Origin: Anomaloglossus baeobatrachus
Taxonomy: Eukaryota; Chordata; Amphibia; Anura; Aromobatidae
Length of the DNA stretch: 64,000 bases
Assembly: GCF_048569485.1 (NCBI RefSeq)
Contig: NC_134361.1
Span: 168,185,758-168,249,757, forward strand
Direction: 5' to 3'
Part shown: positions 25,229 to 35,925 of the stretch, in pieces
Layout of the letters: the number at the start of each line of letters is the position of its first letter
Position numbering within the stretch: position 1 is the stretch's first letter
Translations under genes and position numbers: made by a program
The notes under the pieces: generated by a model
The model's database searches: none
Told to the model about the DNA's origin: nothing
The model's input: the letters and a program-made list of their open reading frames with translations, nothing else

Positions 25229-25375
25229 GAGGACGTCGGGGGAGAGCAGAGGGGGAGAGGGGGGGGGGGGGGGGTGAGAGCAGAGGGGGAGGGGGGAGAG
25301 CAGAGGGGGAGAGCAGAGGGGGAGGGGGGGAGAGCAGAGGGGGAGGGGGGGAGAGCAGAGGGGGAGACTGGAGAG
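25229..25375. repeat. G-rich low-complexity tract with G-quadruplex potential
   Basis: Repeated runs of four or more G separated by agagcaga on the plus strand. Several non-overlapping four-run windows exist, so quadruplex formation on the plus strand is plausible. Confidence 0.8.
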
Positions 25376-25881
25376 GGAGCTGCAGAAGCAGAATAGAAAT
25401 AATGGGGGAGGCAGTCAGATCGCGGGGGGAGCGGATCGGGATGTCGGGGGGGGGGTGGTTGGGGGGAGCAGATCGCGGGGGGGCACGGCAGGGGCTATCA
25501 CGGCAGCGCGCAGGGGCACCACGGGAGCGCGCACGGGCTGCAAAGTGAGCACAGTACTCACTTTGCAGCAGCAGCGGTGGTAGCAGGTCGGGATGCCGGG
25601 GGGGGCAGATCGGGGCGTAGGGGGGCAGATCGGGGGGGGCACGGGCAGGGGCCTTCACGGGAGCGCGCAGGGGCCTTCACGGGAGCGCGCAGGGAGCGGA
25701 ATACTTACCATTAGAGCTGCAGCGGCGGAGACATCAGAGGCGGCGGCGGCAGCAGCAGCGGTGGCGTGGTACCAAAAGTACCAGCCACTCCACGCTGCAG
25801 CCATGTTGGGGGAGGGCTCGCAGGCCAGCACAGGCCTGGGGAGGGCGGCCACCGGCAGATCAGACCGCCCCACTGCACACT

Positions 25882-25925
25882 GATTGGAGCGATTGCGCGT
25901 CATAGCACGATCGCTCCAATCAGTG
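25882..25925. repeat. Hairpin with 14-bp perfect arms
   Basis: CTGATTGGAGCGAT and ATCGCTCCAATCAG flank a 16-base spacer. Part of the right arm of the TTAA element. Confidence 0.75.
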
Positions 25926-26008
25926 CTGCAGGGGCAGGGGGCGGCATGTTTGAGGTCCACCTATGATATGCTGCTGCAGCTGCGGCATCTCATAGCTGGA
26001 TCTCACAG

Positions 26009-26054
26009 GATCGCACTAATTCGGGCATTATTTTTGCCGAAATTAGTGCGATCG
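26009..26054. repeat. Hairpin GATCGCACTAATT / AATTAGTGCGATC
   Basis: Inverted arms of about 16 bp with one bulge, around gcattatttttgc. A second strong foldback in the right arm of the TTAA element. Confidence 0.7.
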
Positions 26055-26472
26055 ATGTGGTTGGCGGTTCAGATTTGAACAGCCAATCACATCGATCGTC
26101 GATAGGGGGTGGCGATGCCGCCCCCCCTGGGGTCAAGCAAGGGTCCCCTGCTGTAAGAAACAGCAGGGGACATCATTTGAAAGCCGTTGCTATGGCCACG
26201 GCAATCAAATGAAGTTTAGGCCGTAAAATTACGTCCCTGGTCGTTAAGTCACGTTAAAATAGGACGTAATTTTACGGCCCGCGGTCGTGAAGGGGTTAAG
26301 AAGCTCCTACACTGCACTCATTAGCTGTATTAATTGCACCTGTTTGAACTCGTTGCCTGTATAAAAGAAACCTGTTTACACACAATCAATGATCATTCAA
26401 CCTCTCCGGCATGGCCAAGACCAAAGAGCTATCTAACGACACAAGGGACAAAATTGCAGACCTGCACAGGTA

Positions 26473-26919
26473 AAGCTGGGTTTACACACTGCAACGTCGC
26501 AAAGGACATCGCTGTAACGTCACCGGTTTGGTGACGCAATAGCGACCTCCCTAAGTCTCTGCTAAGTCTCTGGTGAGCGTTCAAACAGGCAAACCTGGCC
26601 AACAACGCAACAGCGATCCGGACCTGCAGAGCGACCTAGCTGGTTGTTGGGGACGTTGATAAGCAGCCTTTTGAAAGGGAAGTTGCTAACAAAGTCGCTG
26701 CAAAGTCTTCACACACTGAAACTTCATGCTGCACAGTGGGAAACAAAGGACCTAGGAATGGTCCTGAACGATTTGTAACGATTACAACTTCACAGCAGGG
26801 GCCGGGTCGCTGATAGGTTTCACACACTGCAACATCGCAAACAACATCGCTATTGCGTCACAAAACCGGTGACGTTACAGTGATGTCGTTTGAGATGTTG
26901 CAGTGTGTAAACCCAGCTT
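26473..26919. mobile_element. TA-flanked MITE in the Tc1 transposase
   Basis: 447 bp flanked by TA. The ends are aagctgggtttacacactgc and its near-perfect inverted complement. No coding capacity. Its terminal style (tttacacactgcaac, then gacatcgc) relates it to the MITEs at 17092 and 28352. Confidence 0.8.
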
Positions 26920-27290
26920 TAGATGAGCTACAGGACAATAGGCAATCAGCTTGGTGAGACAGCAACAACTATTGACACAATTATTAGAAAATGGAAGAAA
27001 CACAAGAAGACTATCAACCTTATTTCGTTATGGGTCCCATACAAGATCTCGCCTCATGAGGAAAGGAGGATTCTGAGAAACGTCAGGAATCAGCCAACAA
27101 TTACAGTGGAGGACTTGGTCAATGACCTGAAGAGAGCTGAGAAAACAGTCTCAAAGATTACCATTAGTAACACACTACGTCGTCATGGATTAAAATCCTG
27201 CAAGGCACGCAAGTTCCCCCTGTTCACGCCCTAGCACATGTCCAGGCTTATTTGAAATTTAGCAATGACCATCTATCTGTATGATCCAGT

Positions 27291-27295
27291 GGAGG
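27291..27295. repeat. 5-bp target-site duplication GGAGG, left
   Basis: GGAGG before TGTTACGG, repeated at 29019-29023 after CCGTAACA. The duplicated bases belong to the Tc1 transposase codons around DPVEAWEKV. Confidence 0.85.
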
Positions 27296-29018
27296 TGTTA
27301 CGGGGGGCTGTCTGATAATAAAACCCAAAGGAATATCAGACAGTCAGGGTATACCGTGCAAAGACTCTGCTGCAGACTATGGCAGAGGATAAGGGGTATA
27401 TAAGTGTGCCACTGTAAATAGTAATAGCACAAGTGCAGAGTGCAATACCTCTGTTAAACTCACAGAGGAATATAATTAGGAAATAAAGCAATTCCTCCCT
27501 TGCTTGGAGGGTGTATGGTATGGTCTCTGTTAATGGTCACAGAGACAAAAGCAGTGAGTGTGAAATGGCACGTACCTAGGTCCATTCCTCTAGTGGTGCC
27601 AGGAGACGGACAGCAGCATAAGCCGCACAAAGCTCCTACCTGCGTTCGCTCCACTAGTGTGCGAGGACACGAACCACTAGATATGGTACCTGCCTAGGTC
27701 CGCTCCACTAGTGGTGCAAAAGAGACGGACAGCAGCATAAGCCGCACAAAGCTCCTACCTATGTTCGCTCCCCTAGTGTGCGAGGATATGAACAACTGCC
27801 AGACGCAGTATAAGGAACGTTACATTAGCGGCAACGTCCACGTAGAAGTAGAATCACAAGGCCCAGCCGGACCATGTGCCTCAGGCACCTGCCTATGTCC
27901 GCTCCACTAAGATGTAAGGATACGGACCGCAGACGAAGCTGTAAGGTATAAGAACGCTACCCTGCTGGTAGCGCTCACCTAGCATAGACAGAGAGATGCC
28001 TAGAGGGACGTGCACAGAGCATCTACTCTCATGCATGAACCAAGAGGACTGAGCGCCGGGCGGTGTGAGTCAGGGTCTTATATAGACTCTGTGCCTCATC
28101 CAAGATGGAGGACACCAGAGCCAATCCGCTGCTAGAACGACAGCAATGACGTCACGCTGGCCTATCACCGAGCAAAGCGTTACAAGCACATGACCAGCGA
28201 CCAATCGGCATAGAAGGTGTCAGAGACATGTGACCACGTGTCACAAGCACATGACCAGCGGCCAATCAGCTTAGAAGGTGTCAGAGACATGTGACCTCGT
28301 GTCAGCAATGATGTCACCCGCACATGTGCAATGGCTCCAAGATAGGACTTAGGGGCACTTTGCACACTGCGACATCGCAGGTGCGATGTCGGTGGGGTCA
28401 AATTGAAAATGACGCACTTCCGGCATCGCATGCGACATCGCAGTGTGTAAAGGCTGGATGATACGATTAACAAGCGCAAAAGCGTCGTAATCGTATCATC
28501 GGTACAGCGTCGGCGTAATTCATAATTACGCTGACGCAATGGTCCGATGTTGTTCCTCGCTCCTGCGGCCGCACACATCGCTGTGTGTGAAGTCGCAGGA
28601 GCGAGGAACGTCTCCTACCGGCCTCACTGCGGCTTCCGTAGGATATGCGGAAGGAAGGAGGTGGGCGGGATGTTTACATCCTTCTCATCTCCGCCCCTCC
28701 GCTCTGATTGGCTGCCTGCCGTGTGACGTCGCAGTGACGCCGCACGACCCGCCCCCTTAACAAGGAGGCGGGTCGCCGGCCACAGGGACGTCGCACGGCA
28801 GGTGAGTGTGTGTGTGAAGCTGGCGTAGCGATAACTTTCGCTACGCCAGCTATCACCACATATCGCTGCTGCGACGGGGGCGGGCACTATCGCACTCGGC
28901 ATCGCAGCATCGGCCTGCAATGTCGTAGTGTGCAAAGCCCGCCTTAGTCTCCAGTGCTTGCACATGTGCAGTAGCAAGAAATCCGAACATAGTCTCCAGT
29001 GCCACAGCAACCGTAACA
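27296..29018. mobile_element. LTR (TGTTACGG family) inserted in the Tc1 transposase
   Basis: Ends TGTTACGG and CCGTAACA are perfect inverted complements, and the GGAGG target duplication is perfect. No internal region is present, so this is a solo LTR. It contains a MITE at 28352-28944. The LTR body without the MITE is about 1.1 kb. Confidence 0.85.
28352..28944. mobile_element. TA-flanked MITE inside the LTR
   Basis: About 593 bp, with ends ggggcactttgcacactgc and the near-inverted complement of aggcgggctttgcacac. It matches the MITE at 17092-17686 in length and internal order: the gcacacatcgctgtgtgt block, the catctccgcccctccgct block, and the tagcgata hairpin near the right end. Confidence 0.8.
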
Positions 29019-29238
29019 GGAGGCATGGGAGAAGGTCATGTGGTCAGATGAGCCAAAATAGAACTTTTTGGTATCAACTACAAGGAAGAAGAAGGATGAG
29101 TATAACCCCCAAGAACACCATCCCAAACGTGACGCATCGAGGTGGAAACATCATACTTTAGGGGTGATTTTTTTGTAAAGGGAATTCCTTTCCTCAGCAA
29201 GAGCACTGAAGATGGGTTGTGACTGGGTCTTCCAACAT
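29019..29238 (+). pseudogene. Tc1-like transposase, first catalytic Asp region
   Basis: Directly after the LTR the frame reads AWEKVMWSDEPK, the motif holding the first catalytic Asp (cagatgag). It runs on until the Penelope insertion. The ancestral reading frame is disturbed by stops. Confidence 0.75.
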
Positions 29239-29385
29239 TTCAATAGGATAAGGCACTTTCACACTCAAAATTCTGTTGCTATGGTGCTCACCTAGGTCTC
29301 CAAACCATATATAACAATAATAGATACAAGGCACTCCCAGATCAAGTGAAACGTGATTATTTTTTTTCATATTAAGTGCAGTTAA

Positions 29386-29415
29386 ACGTTGTGGCCCAAA
29401 CATGGCCTTCATCAG
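29386..29415 (-). ncRNA. Degenerate hammerhead ribozyme core, left arm
   Basis: Minus strand: CTGATGA, A, stem II GGCC with a loop and GGGCC, then ACAA where GAAA is expected. Confidence 0.5.
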
Positions 29416-29420
29416 TAACT

Positions 29421-30557
29421 AGTGACTCGCCCACCCCAGGGCCTTAGGTGACTCGGTGTCGAGCCGGACAAGTCCGGGGTAGTCAGCGGTGACCCTGGTG
29501 GAGTCAATTAAAATGGCGGTAGTATGGGAGGGATGGTGATAAAGTTTTAGTTTAATTAAATTCGTGATGCCACCTGTGGTAATTTACAGCTATGGAGCCG
29601 CAGCTGCTGGAAGGGATCTCCGGGGCTGATGTTATGGCAGCTGAGGTGTTTCTTGCTCTCCACAGGTAGAGTGGGTACCCCGGGGCAACCTTTGGTGCTT
29701 GGTTAAGTCTATGGTGTTTGTTGATGTAATGCAGGATAAAGCAGACGACACAGGGCTTGCAGTTAAGATGTTTACTCACTGTTAGTCTCACAGTTGCGCT
29801 GACCGGTTACCCGCAGTATGTCAGGATCCGCTGTTGTGGGTCTCCGGCGATCCCGGATAGGTGAATGGTCAGTACCGGTGCACCCCTCTATGTGTCCTTC
29901 CTCTGGCTGTCTCTCAGTGCTCAACTGTTTTGGATTGTCTTGCGCCTCCACCACAGGGCCTGTACAAAGGTGGCTGACCTCAGTCGTATCTTGCTCGCCT
30001 TTACCGGTGATCTGTAGCGGGTTGTGGCCCTGGGCGCCTGCAACGATCTCCCAGGCCTTCGGTTTTACTTTTAAGGAAATGTCTTTCTTCCCTCAGTCTA
30101 GGGACCGTCCCTGATTTGCAGCCGGATCCCTCCACCGGATCTTCTAGTGGAACAGGTCACGGGACAATTGCCCTTCCATGACCCTGGAATCCCTTCTTTC
30201 GGTGTCACCTGGGCCTAGCTAGACCCCAGGATCTCCACCAGGAACCTCCTTCTTTCCTTCCCTTCTGGAACTGACTGACTTGTTCCTCTACTAACTCTCT
30301 CTGACTCCTCCCACACTCCCCCTGGCTAGGCCCCACCCACACCATTGGGACCAGTAGATGGGACTTACGGCCCCATGACCAGATCATCTATGGGGGTTAC
30401 TGCCATTATCCCTGACCCGGTGTATGCCTACCAATTGGTGTGTGCAGGTTTTATCTGTGAACCGGTAAGTGACCCCATTCTTACCCGGGATGGGATACCA
30501 CACCTCTGGATGAGGTGCAATATCTCTGTGGCGACGGAAGCCTCAGGGGCGCCACAC
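29421..30557. mobile_element. LTR-like block nested in the Penelope remnant
   Basis: About 1.1 kb. Its left part (cgtgatgccacctgtggta and ctccacaggtag...accccgggg) matches the block at 54645-55785, of similar length. The right edge reads ggggcgccaca. Probably a solo LTR of that family; exact ends are uncertain. Confidence 0.5.
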
Positions 30558-30711
30558 TACACATGAGGTGAATAGATATATCTAGAGTATCTGGCTCTGG
30601 TCTCTTATCATCGACAATTGTAGACACGCTAGTGAATGTGTCGGTTATTTGAAGCCTGTCATGAGCGGTATCCGCCGCTGTGTAGTGGAGTCCACTAGTT
30701 TCTGATGAAGG

Positions 30712-30741
30712 CCATGTTTGGGCCGCAACGTATAACTGCAC
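30712..30741 (+). ncRNA. Degenerate hammerhead ribozyme core, right arm
   Basis: Plus strand: CTGATGA, A, GGCC-loop-GGGCC, then GCAA in place of GAAA. Confidence 0.5.
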
Positions 30742-30811
30742 TGAATATGTAATAAAATAATCACGTTTCACTTGATCTGGGAATGCCTCGTATCTATTAG
30801 TGGGTCTTCCA

Positions 30812-31080
30812 GCATGACAGTAATTCGAAACACACAGCCAGCGCAACTAAGGAGTGGCTCCGTAAGAAAATGTCAAGGTCATGGAGTGGCATAGCTAGTC
30901 TCCAGAACTGAACCCAATAGAAAATCTTTGGAGGGAGCTGAAAATCAATGTTGCCCAGAGACAACCCCGAAACCTGAAAGATCTGTATGGAGGGAGTGGA
31001 CCAAACATCTTGCGGCAGTGTGTGCAAGCTTGGTCAAGAACTACGGGAAATGTCTGACCTCTGTAACTGTAAAGAAAGGT
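30812..31080 (+). pseudogene. Tc1-like transposase, second Asp and Glu region
   Basis: After the Penelope remnant the transposase resumes: the bases for QHD then a KHTA-like block (second Asp), KEWLRKK, and the bases for [11 protein letters not shown] (catalytic Glu). Stops and shifts are present. This completes the split gene whose other parts are at 26411-27295 and 29019-29238. Confidence 0.8.
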
Positions 31081-32012
31081 TTCGGTACCAAATATTAAAT
31101 TCTGCTTTTCTGTTGTATCAAATAATTATTTAATGCAATAAAATTCAAATTAATTATTTAGAAATCATGCAATGTGATTTTTATTTTTGATTTTTTTATT
31201 CTGTGTGTCACAGTTGAAGTGTACTTACGATAAAAGTTTCAGACTTCTCCATTCTTTATAGGAGGAAAAACTTGCAAAAACTGACAGTGTATCACATACA
31301 TATTTTCCTCACTGTTTATAGTATTACATATTTGTAATGCTCGTGGGTGCAAGCAGAGAGTGGACCCACAGGGCAACAGTACACAGCAAACCTAGAGGTG
31401 CTTGACTACAGTTTCTCACCAGGTTTTCACTAGAGTCTCTAAAGGTGAGGGAATTGCACTGCAGGTGGAAACCAGGTACCACTCAAGAAGAATGAAGCAC
31501 TGACAGTTGGCCCCAGGGTCAGGGACACTGACAGTCATTTATATAGTAGGTACAGCCAGGTTGGCTGATGACTCAGGCTCAGCCGATATGGAATTCTGAG
31601 AAATTTAAATTCCATCAGAGAAAAACACTAAACGAGCCATTATGGGAGAACCCACAATTGGTTAACAGCAGCTCATCGATAACAAGAAAGAAAGCTTGAG
31701 CAGATTGCTGAATTATATTCAATACTTATTTAGAAAATTCTAAAGTGCATAGTGTAAAAATGTAAACACAGTTAAAAACATGAGATGGTATTGAAGGAAG
31801 AAAGAGAGGACAAAAAACTATTAGTATCGGGTACAGACCATGGTAATGCCAATATGGGAGACACATGTATAGCCTTTCAAAAATTATATAGGTCTCTCCT
31901 ACCACCGGACCTTGGTAATGCTCTCTGCACTATGCGGTTTATGATTAACTCATGCCTAAATTGTTTATATTCCGGGTATGTCTTCTTGATCCCTCTATAT
32001 TAGCAATATGTA

Positions 32013-33669
32013 CACTCCGTGACAGAAGTTCTGTCGCTTATCCATGTTATGTAAATAAAAGCTTATAACCTGACTTTAAATTCATCCATTCATTTCATAA
32101 ATTACTCTTTTGAAAGCTGAAACCCTCCCAAATTTGGTTTAGATTATGAAAATAAAGTTGCTGCAAAGCTGAAATATTGATCATTTAACGAACACAGAAA
32201 GGTCAGATTTTGGCAAAAGTTTTGTCGCCTTGTCATATAATGCATCCAATCCTAGTTTACATCCTCACCTATGCTCACTAAATGATCGGTTAATTAGTGG
32301 GTGTGTATAAAAAGAAACCCAGCACCCCAGACCTTCACTTGAACTGCAACTTGATCTCTGACAACATGCCAAAAATCCACCCTGCGACCAAAGCCTTGAT
32401 TATCAAGAAGCTGGAGACCAGATCCACTGCCGAGGTGGCTGGCACCTTTAATGTATCTCAGCGTCAAATACAAAGAATTACAAAAAGATTTGAAGAGACT
32501 GGAGATGTTTTTGACAAGCCCAGGTCCAGCAGACCCTGCAAGACAACTGCTCAGGAGGAACGTTTATTGGTTAGAAAATCCAAAGCCAGCCCCTCTTCCA
32601 CTGCAGCAGAGCTCCAAAAGGCCTGGTCACCTCAAGTCCCTGTGTCAACTAGAACAGTTTGTAGGATTCTGTCTCGAAATGGCCTCCATGGTCGAATCAG
32701 TGCCCAGAAGCAAGCACTAAACAAAAGGCAATTAAAAAACCGTGTGACATTTGACAAGTCCTCCAGCCTGCTAAACAGATGGATGCTGGAAAAGTGTCAG
32801 AAGGTGGATTTCTCTGATGAATCTTGAGTTGAATTACACCACAACCACCGCAAATACTGCAGGAGACCTACTGGAGCCCATATGGATGCAGAAAACAGTT
32901 ACGTTTGGTGGTGGAAAGATCATGGTCTGCGATTACATTCAGTATGGGGTGTTCAAAACATTTGCAAGGTGGAAGGCAATATCAGTAGCCTAAAATATCA
33001 AGAAGTATTAGCTACCTCCAACATTTCCAATCATAAAAGGGTTCAAATTCTGCAGCAGGATGGTGCTCCATCTCATACATCCATCTCTATAACAAAGTTC
33101 CTCCTGCCAAAGAAGATCAAGGTGCTCCAGAACTGACCAGCCCAGTCCCCAGACATGAACATCATTGAGCAAGTTTGGGGTAGGATGATAGAGGAAACTT
33201 GGAAGACAGAACCAAAGAATCTAGATGAACACTGAGAGGCATGTAATTCTTTGCTATTCCTGATTACTTCATCAATAAATTTTATGAATCATTGTTAAAC
33301 CGCATAGATGCAGTCCTTCAAGCTCATGGAAGGCACAAAAAATATTAAATATGGCTTTAATAGCGCCACAACTTCATTCACCAATGTTATGCAACATATC
33401 TTTGTATTAGAAGTTAATTATTTGTTTGAATTTCACATTAATTTCTGTGGGCGACAAAACCTTTGTCTTGCCAAAATCTGAACTTTGTGTTCATTAAATG
33501 ATCAATATTTCAGCTTTGCAGCAACTTTATTTTCATAACCGTAAGCAAATTTGGGAGGGTTTCAGCTTTCAAAAGAGTAATTTATAAAACCAATGGCTAA
33601 ATTTAAAGTCAGGTTCTAAGCTTTTATTTACATAAGATGGATAAGCGACAGAACTTCTGTCAGGGAGTG
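32013..33669 (+). mobile_element. Tc1-like transposon with long inverted repeats
   Basis: 1657 bp between TA dinucleotides (32011-32012 and 33670-33671). The ends cactccgtgacagaagttc and the inverted match on the right extend over about 210 bp, with a few differences. Inside is a plus-strand transposase pseudogene. The complete structure and modest divergence of the arms suggest a medium-aged insertion. Confidence 0.9.
32366..33235 (+). pseudogene. Tc1-like transposase with two in-frame stops
   Basis: The start at 32366 gives MPKIHPATKALIIKKLE, followed by a homeodomain-like helix-turn-helix (STAEVAGTFNVSQRQIQR) and the KPRSSRPCK linker. First Asp in VDFSDES, second Asp in QQDGAPSHTS, and Glu in the MNIIEQVWGRM block. 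A TGA at 32825-32827 directly after SDES and another after KIKVLQN near 33134 break an otherwise continuous frame. The frame on both sides of the stops is the same, so few changes inactivated it. The protein would have been about 340 residues, normal for the family. Confidence 0.88.
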
Positions 33670-34570
33670 TATGCTACATGACCACTGATGTTACTGGGCA
33701 TTTCTTCTATCGCCAAATGGCATTATTTTGGGATCTCTGACGACTTACCTGGTTTAAAATAAATAATTTTTGAAAGGCTATATATGTGAGTGTCTCCTAT
33801 ATTGGCATTACCATGGTCTTTACCTGATATTAATAGTTTTTTGTCCTCTCTTTCTTCCTTCAATACCATCTCATGTTTTACCTGTGTTTACATTTTTGCA
33901 CTATGCACTTAAGGATTTTCTAAATAAATATTGAATATAATTCAGCAATCTGCTCAAGCTTTCTTTCTTGTTCACGATATGGAATTATGCAGCGGCGTCT
34001 GGTATAGCAGACTTAGCCGATGTGGTGCGATGCAGCAGCGGCATGTATAGCAGACTTGACCAATAGGAAATGATGTAGCAGCGGCTGGTATAGTAGACTT
34101 GGCCGATGGGGTAGATGCAGCAGCGGCCGGTTCAGCAGACTCGGTTGATGAGGAACGATACGTCAGGTATAGCAGATTTGGCTGATGGGGGATAATGCAG
34201 CAGCAGCCGTTATAACAGACCAGGCCAGTAGGGTATGATACAGCAGCAGCGGATATGTCAGATATTTGAACACAGAACGGTATTAGCAATGTGGAACACA
34301 GCACTAAATAGCAGCAGCACCTAGGGACCTGAGAACTAGCAAAATGTAGACCACATTACCCAAGCAACTCCCTTAAGAGGAATGTGCCTTAAATACACTT
34401 CCAGATTAGGGCGTACTGAAACTTTAAGATGAGATGTGCACACCCGGGAGGCAACGGCAGGGGCCAGGGACAAAGCAGCCACTGCTGAGCATCCAGGAAG
34501 GTGAGAGTGGCGGCGTCCCCACCTGGAGAGGAAAGCAGAACATTGTAGGGATGCCGGTAAGGGTGTTACA

Positions 34571-35559
34571 ATATGAATCACAGGGTATACTATATGTGTC
34601 ACTCACCTTTGGAACATACACCTATGTGGATGATAGAGTGTCCCTGATTTTACTGACAAATCGGGCACTGCATCCAGGTGCTGAATGAATGGAGAGGTGG
34701 TTGCACATGTGGGCATCCCTTTATGTAAACTTTTATGCAAGTTATGGAAATACATCTCAGACATTTATGGCATTTTTCAGAAGATTTGTCACAATTTTAA
34801 ATATCTTGCATCTACAAATGAATGAAGTTTTGCCAATTTTTTTTCTCACAAAATTCTAATTAATTTTCTGCAAATCTCCATACTGCAAAATATATGTGTA
34901 GAACACTCTCAGGTTTCCTAGGAATGTATTAAACCTGTTTTGACCTCTTTAATACAAGTACAGTCTCATTAGGGTACTTGCCCTTGATAGGTTTTACACG
35001 CGTTTTTGACCCTACATATTTTTGCATAGTCAACAACTCAGCGTTTTACAGCACAAGCAAAGTGAATGTGACTGATAGAAATCTAATGCCCAATGTGCTT
35101 CTTTTTTACACTGCGTAAAACTCACCAGCGGTGCATTTTTCTAAGCTGCAGCATGTCAATTTATCTTGTGGGTACGCCAAGACTTCTGTGCAGAATTTCC
35201 CCACAGTCTTGCATTAGCTGCGGAAATTCCGCAAGTAAAAAATATACATGCGTTTTTGATGCGTTTATGCAGCAGACGCACATAAAAACTTATGTAATCT
35301 GCATCTAATGATGACAATGAAAGGTAGTTTCAAAACAAAACAGCTTTATTTAAATGTTGACACACCAACAGAGATTAACAAAAAGTAGAGTCAAAAAGCG
35401 CACACAAAACACAACAAAAAAATGCAAGTAAGCTAAAGTGCAGAGATGGTCAAAAACTCAATGAATACTAATCATGGGGATGTAGCCTAAATATTTAAAT
35501 GACCTCAACCTTACTGGCTAGTATACGATGGATGGCATCCAACAGCGACATTCGACTAG
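34571..35559. other. Gene-free AT-rich DNA
   Basis: No open frame with recognisable content. 34980-35300 carries gcgttttt/acgcgttttt words of the kind found in vertebrate MITEs, but no inverted ends could be defined. Confidence 0.4.
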
Positions 35560-35925
35560 CATGCACCAGAATCACCATCTGTACAGGAATGCAGCACAAG
35601 AACCCCTGTCGGTATATGAATGCAGCATCAAATCACTGTCCGTACAGGAATGCAGCACCAGAACTGCCATCAGTACATGAATGCAGCTCCAGAACCACTG
35701 TCTGTACAGGAATGTAGTTCCAGAACTGCCATCCAGAACGGGAATGACAGGAATGCCATCAGTACATGAATGCAGCACCTGAAACACTGTCTGTACACTG
35801 TACACGATTGCACTTATGGAACAGCTATCCATACATGAATGCAGCCAAAGTATTGCCATCAGTACATTGATGCAGCATCACAACCACCATCAGAACATGA
35901 CTGCAGCACCACACTAAGCACCAAG
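35560..35925. repeat. ~31-bp minisatellite, about 11 units, degenerate
   Basis: Units of the form gtacaggaatgcagcaccag followed by aactgccatca or aaccactgtct repeat about every 31 bp. Two unit types (acaggaatgcag and acatgaatgcag) partly alternate. Confidence 0.85.

Larger units (their letters stand above)
21421..26295. mobile_element. Non-autonomous TTAA-flanked element built of tandem arrays (4.9 kb)
   Basis: Flanked by TTAA on both sides (21417-21420 and 26296-26299), with inverted ends CCCCTTCAC. TTAA duplication is the mark of piggyBac and Kolobok transposons. From left to right it holds an AT-rich arm, five ~394-bp units, seven ~112-117-bp units, a G-rich tract and a GC-rich right arm with two strong hairpins. 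No transposase is seen, so it would depend on an enzyme made elsewhere. It sits in the 5' untranslated part of the Tc1-like element. Confidence 0.8.
26411..27295 (+). pseudogene. Tc1-like transposase, N-terminal part, split by a MITE
   Basis: The ATG at 26411 starts MAKTKELSNDTRDKIADLH, the usual Tc1 transposase beginning. A MITE interrupts it at 26473-26919. The helix-turn-helix region resumes at 26923 with MSYRTIGNQLGETATT and continues through RRILRNVRNQPTIT and ISNTLRRHGL. A stop follows KARKFPLFTP near 27234, and the LTR insertion at 27296 ends this piece. The later pieces with the catalytic residues are at 29019-29238 and 30812-31080. The gene is dead through insertions and stops. Confidence 0.85.
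29239..30800. mobile_element. Penelope-type remnant with inverted terminal repeats
   Basis: The flanks repeat a 15-bp word: tgggtcttccaacat at 29224-29238 and tgggtcttccagcat at 30801-30815. This is a target duplication of the length seen for Penelope insertions. The two ends are inverted copies of one another (ggcactcccagatcaagtg and its complement), each with a hammerhead core. The centre (about 29421-30557) is a different LTR-like sequence. No coding part of a Penelope element is left. Confidence 0.7.
21154..31314 (+). mobile_element. Tc1-like transposon carrying nested insertions
   Basis: The left terminus caatggggagaataagtat and the right terminus (inverted: cagtgaggaaaatatgtat) match, and both continue with acactga...tttgcaag. 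A TA precedes the left end. The transposase start, DNA-binding part and DD..E motifs are found in four pieces between insertions. Removing the inserts (21421-26295, 26473-26919, 27296-29018 and 29239-30800) leaves about 1.55 kb, a normal Tc1 size. This is therefore one ordinary transposon stretched to 10 kb. Confidence 0.85.
31681..33972. mobile_element. Foldback element with ~210-bp inverted arms, split by a Tc1
   Basis: 31681-31895 and 33755-33972 are inverted copies (for example aacaagaaagaaagcttgag at both outer ends). The interior contains the Tc1-like element 32013-33669 and little else. No coding capacity of its own. Confidence 0.7.
31333..34570. mobile_element. LTR (TGTAATGC...GTTACA) with nested insertions
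   Basis: Left end TGTAATGC and right end GTGTTACA; flanks ATATT and ATATG fit a 5-bp target duplication with one change. About 350 bp of it lie left of a foldback element (31681-33972) and about 600 bp right of it. The right part has five ~56-bp tandem units with gcagcagcggc and agcagactt words (about 33985-34260). It looks like a solo LTR; the family is not known. Confidence 0.55.

Noticed and set aside
25062-25658. 198-codon Pro/Ser/Leu-rich protein on the minus strand
   Set aside because: It is the translation of a G-rich low-complexity tract within the TTAA element.
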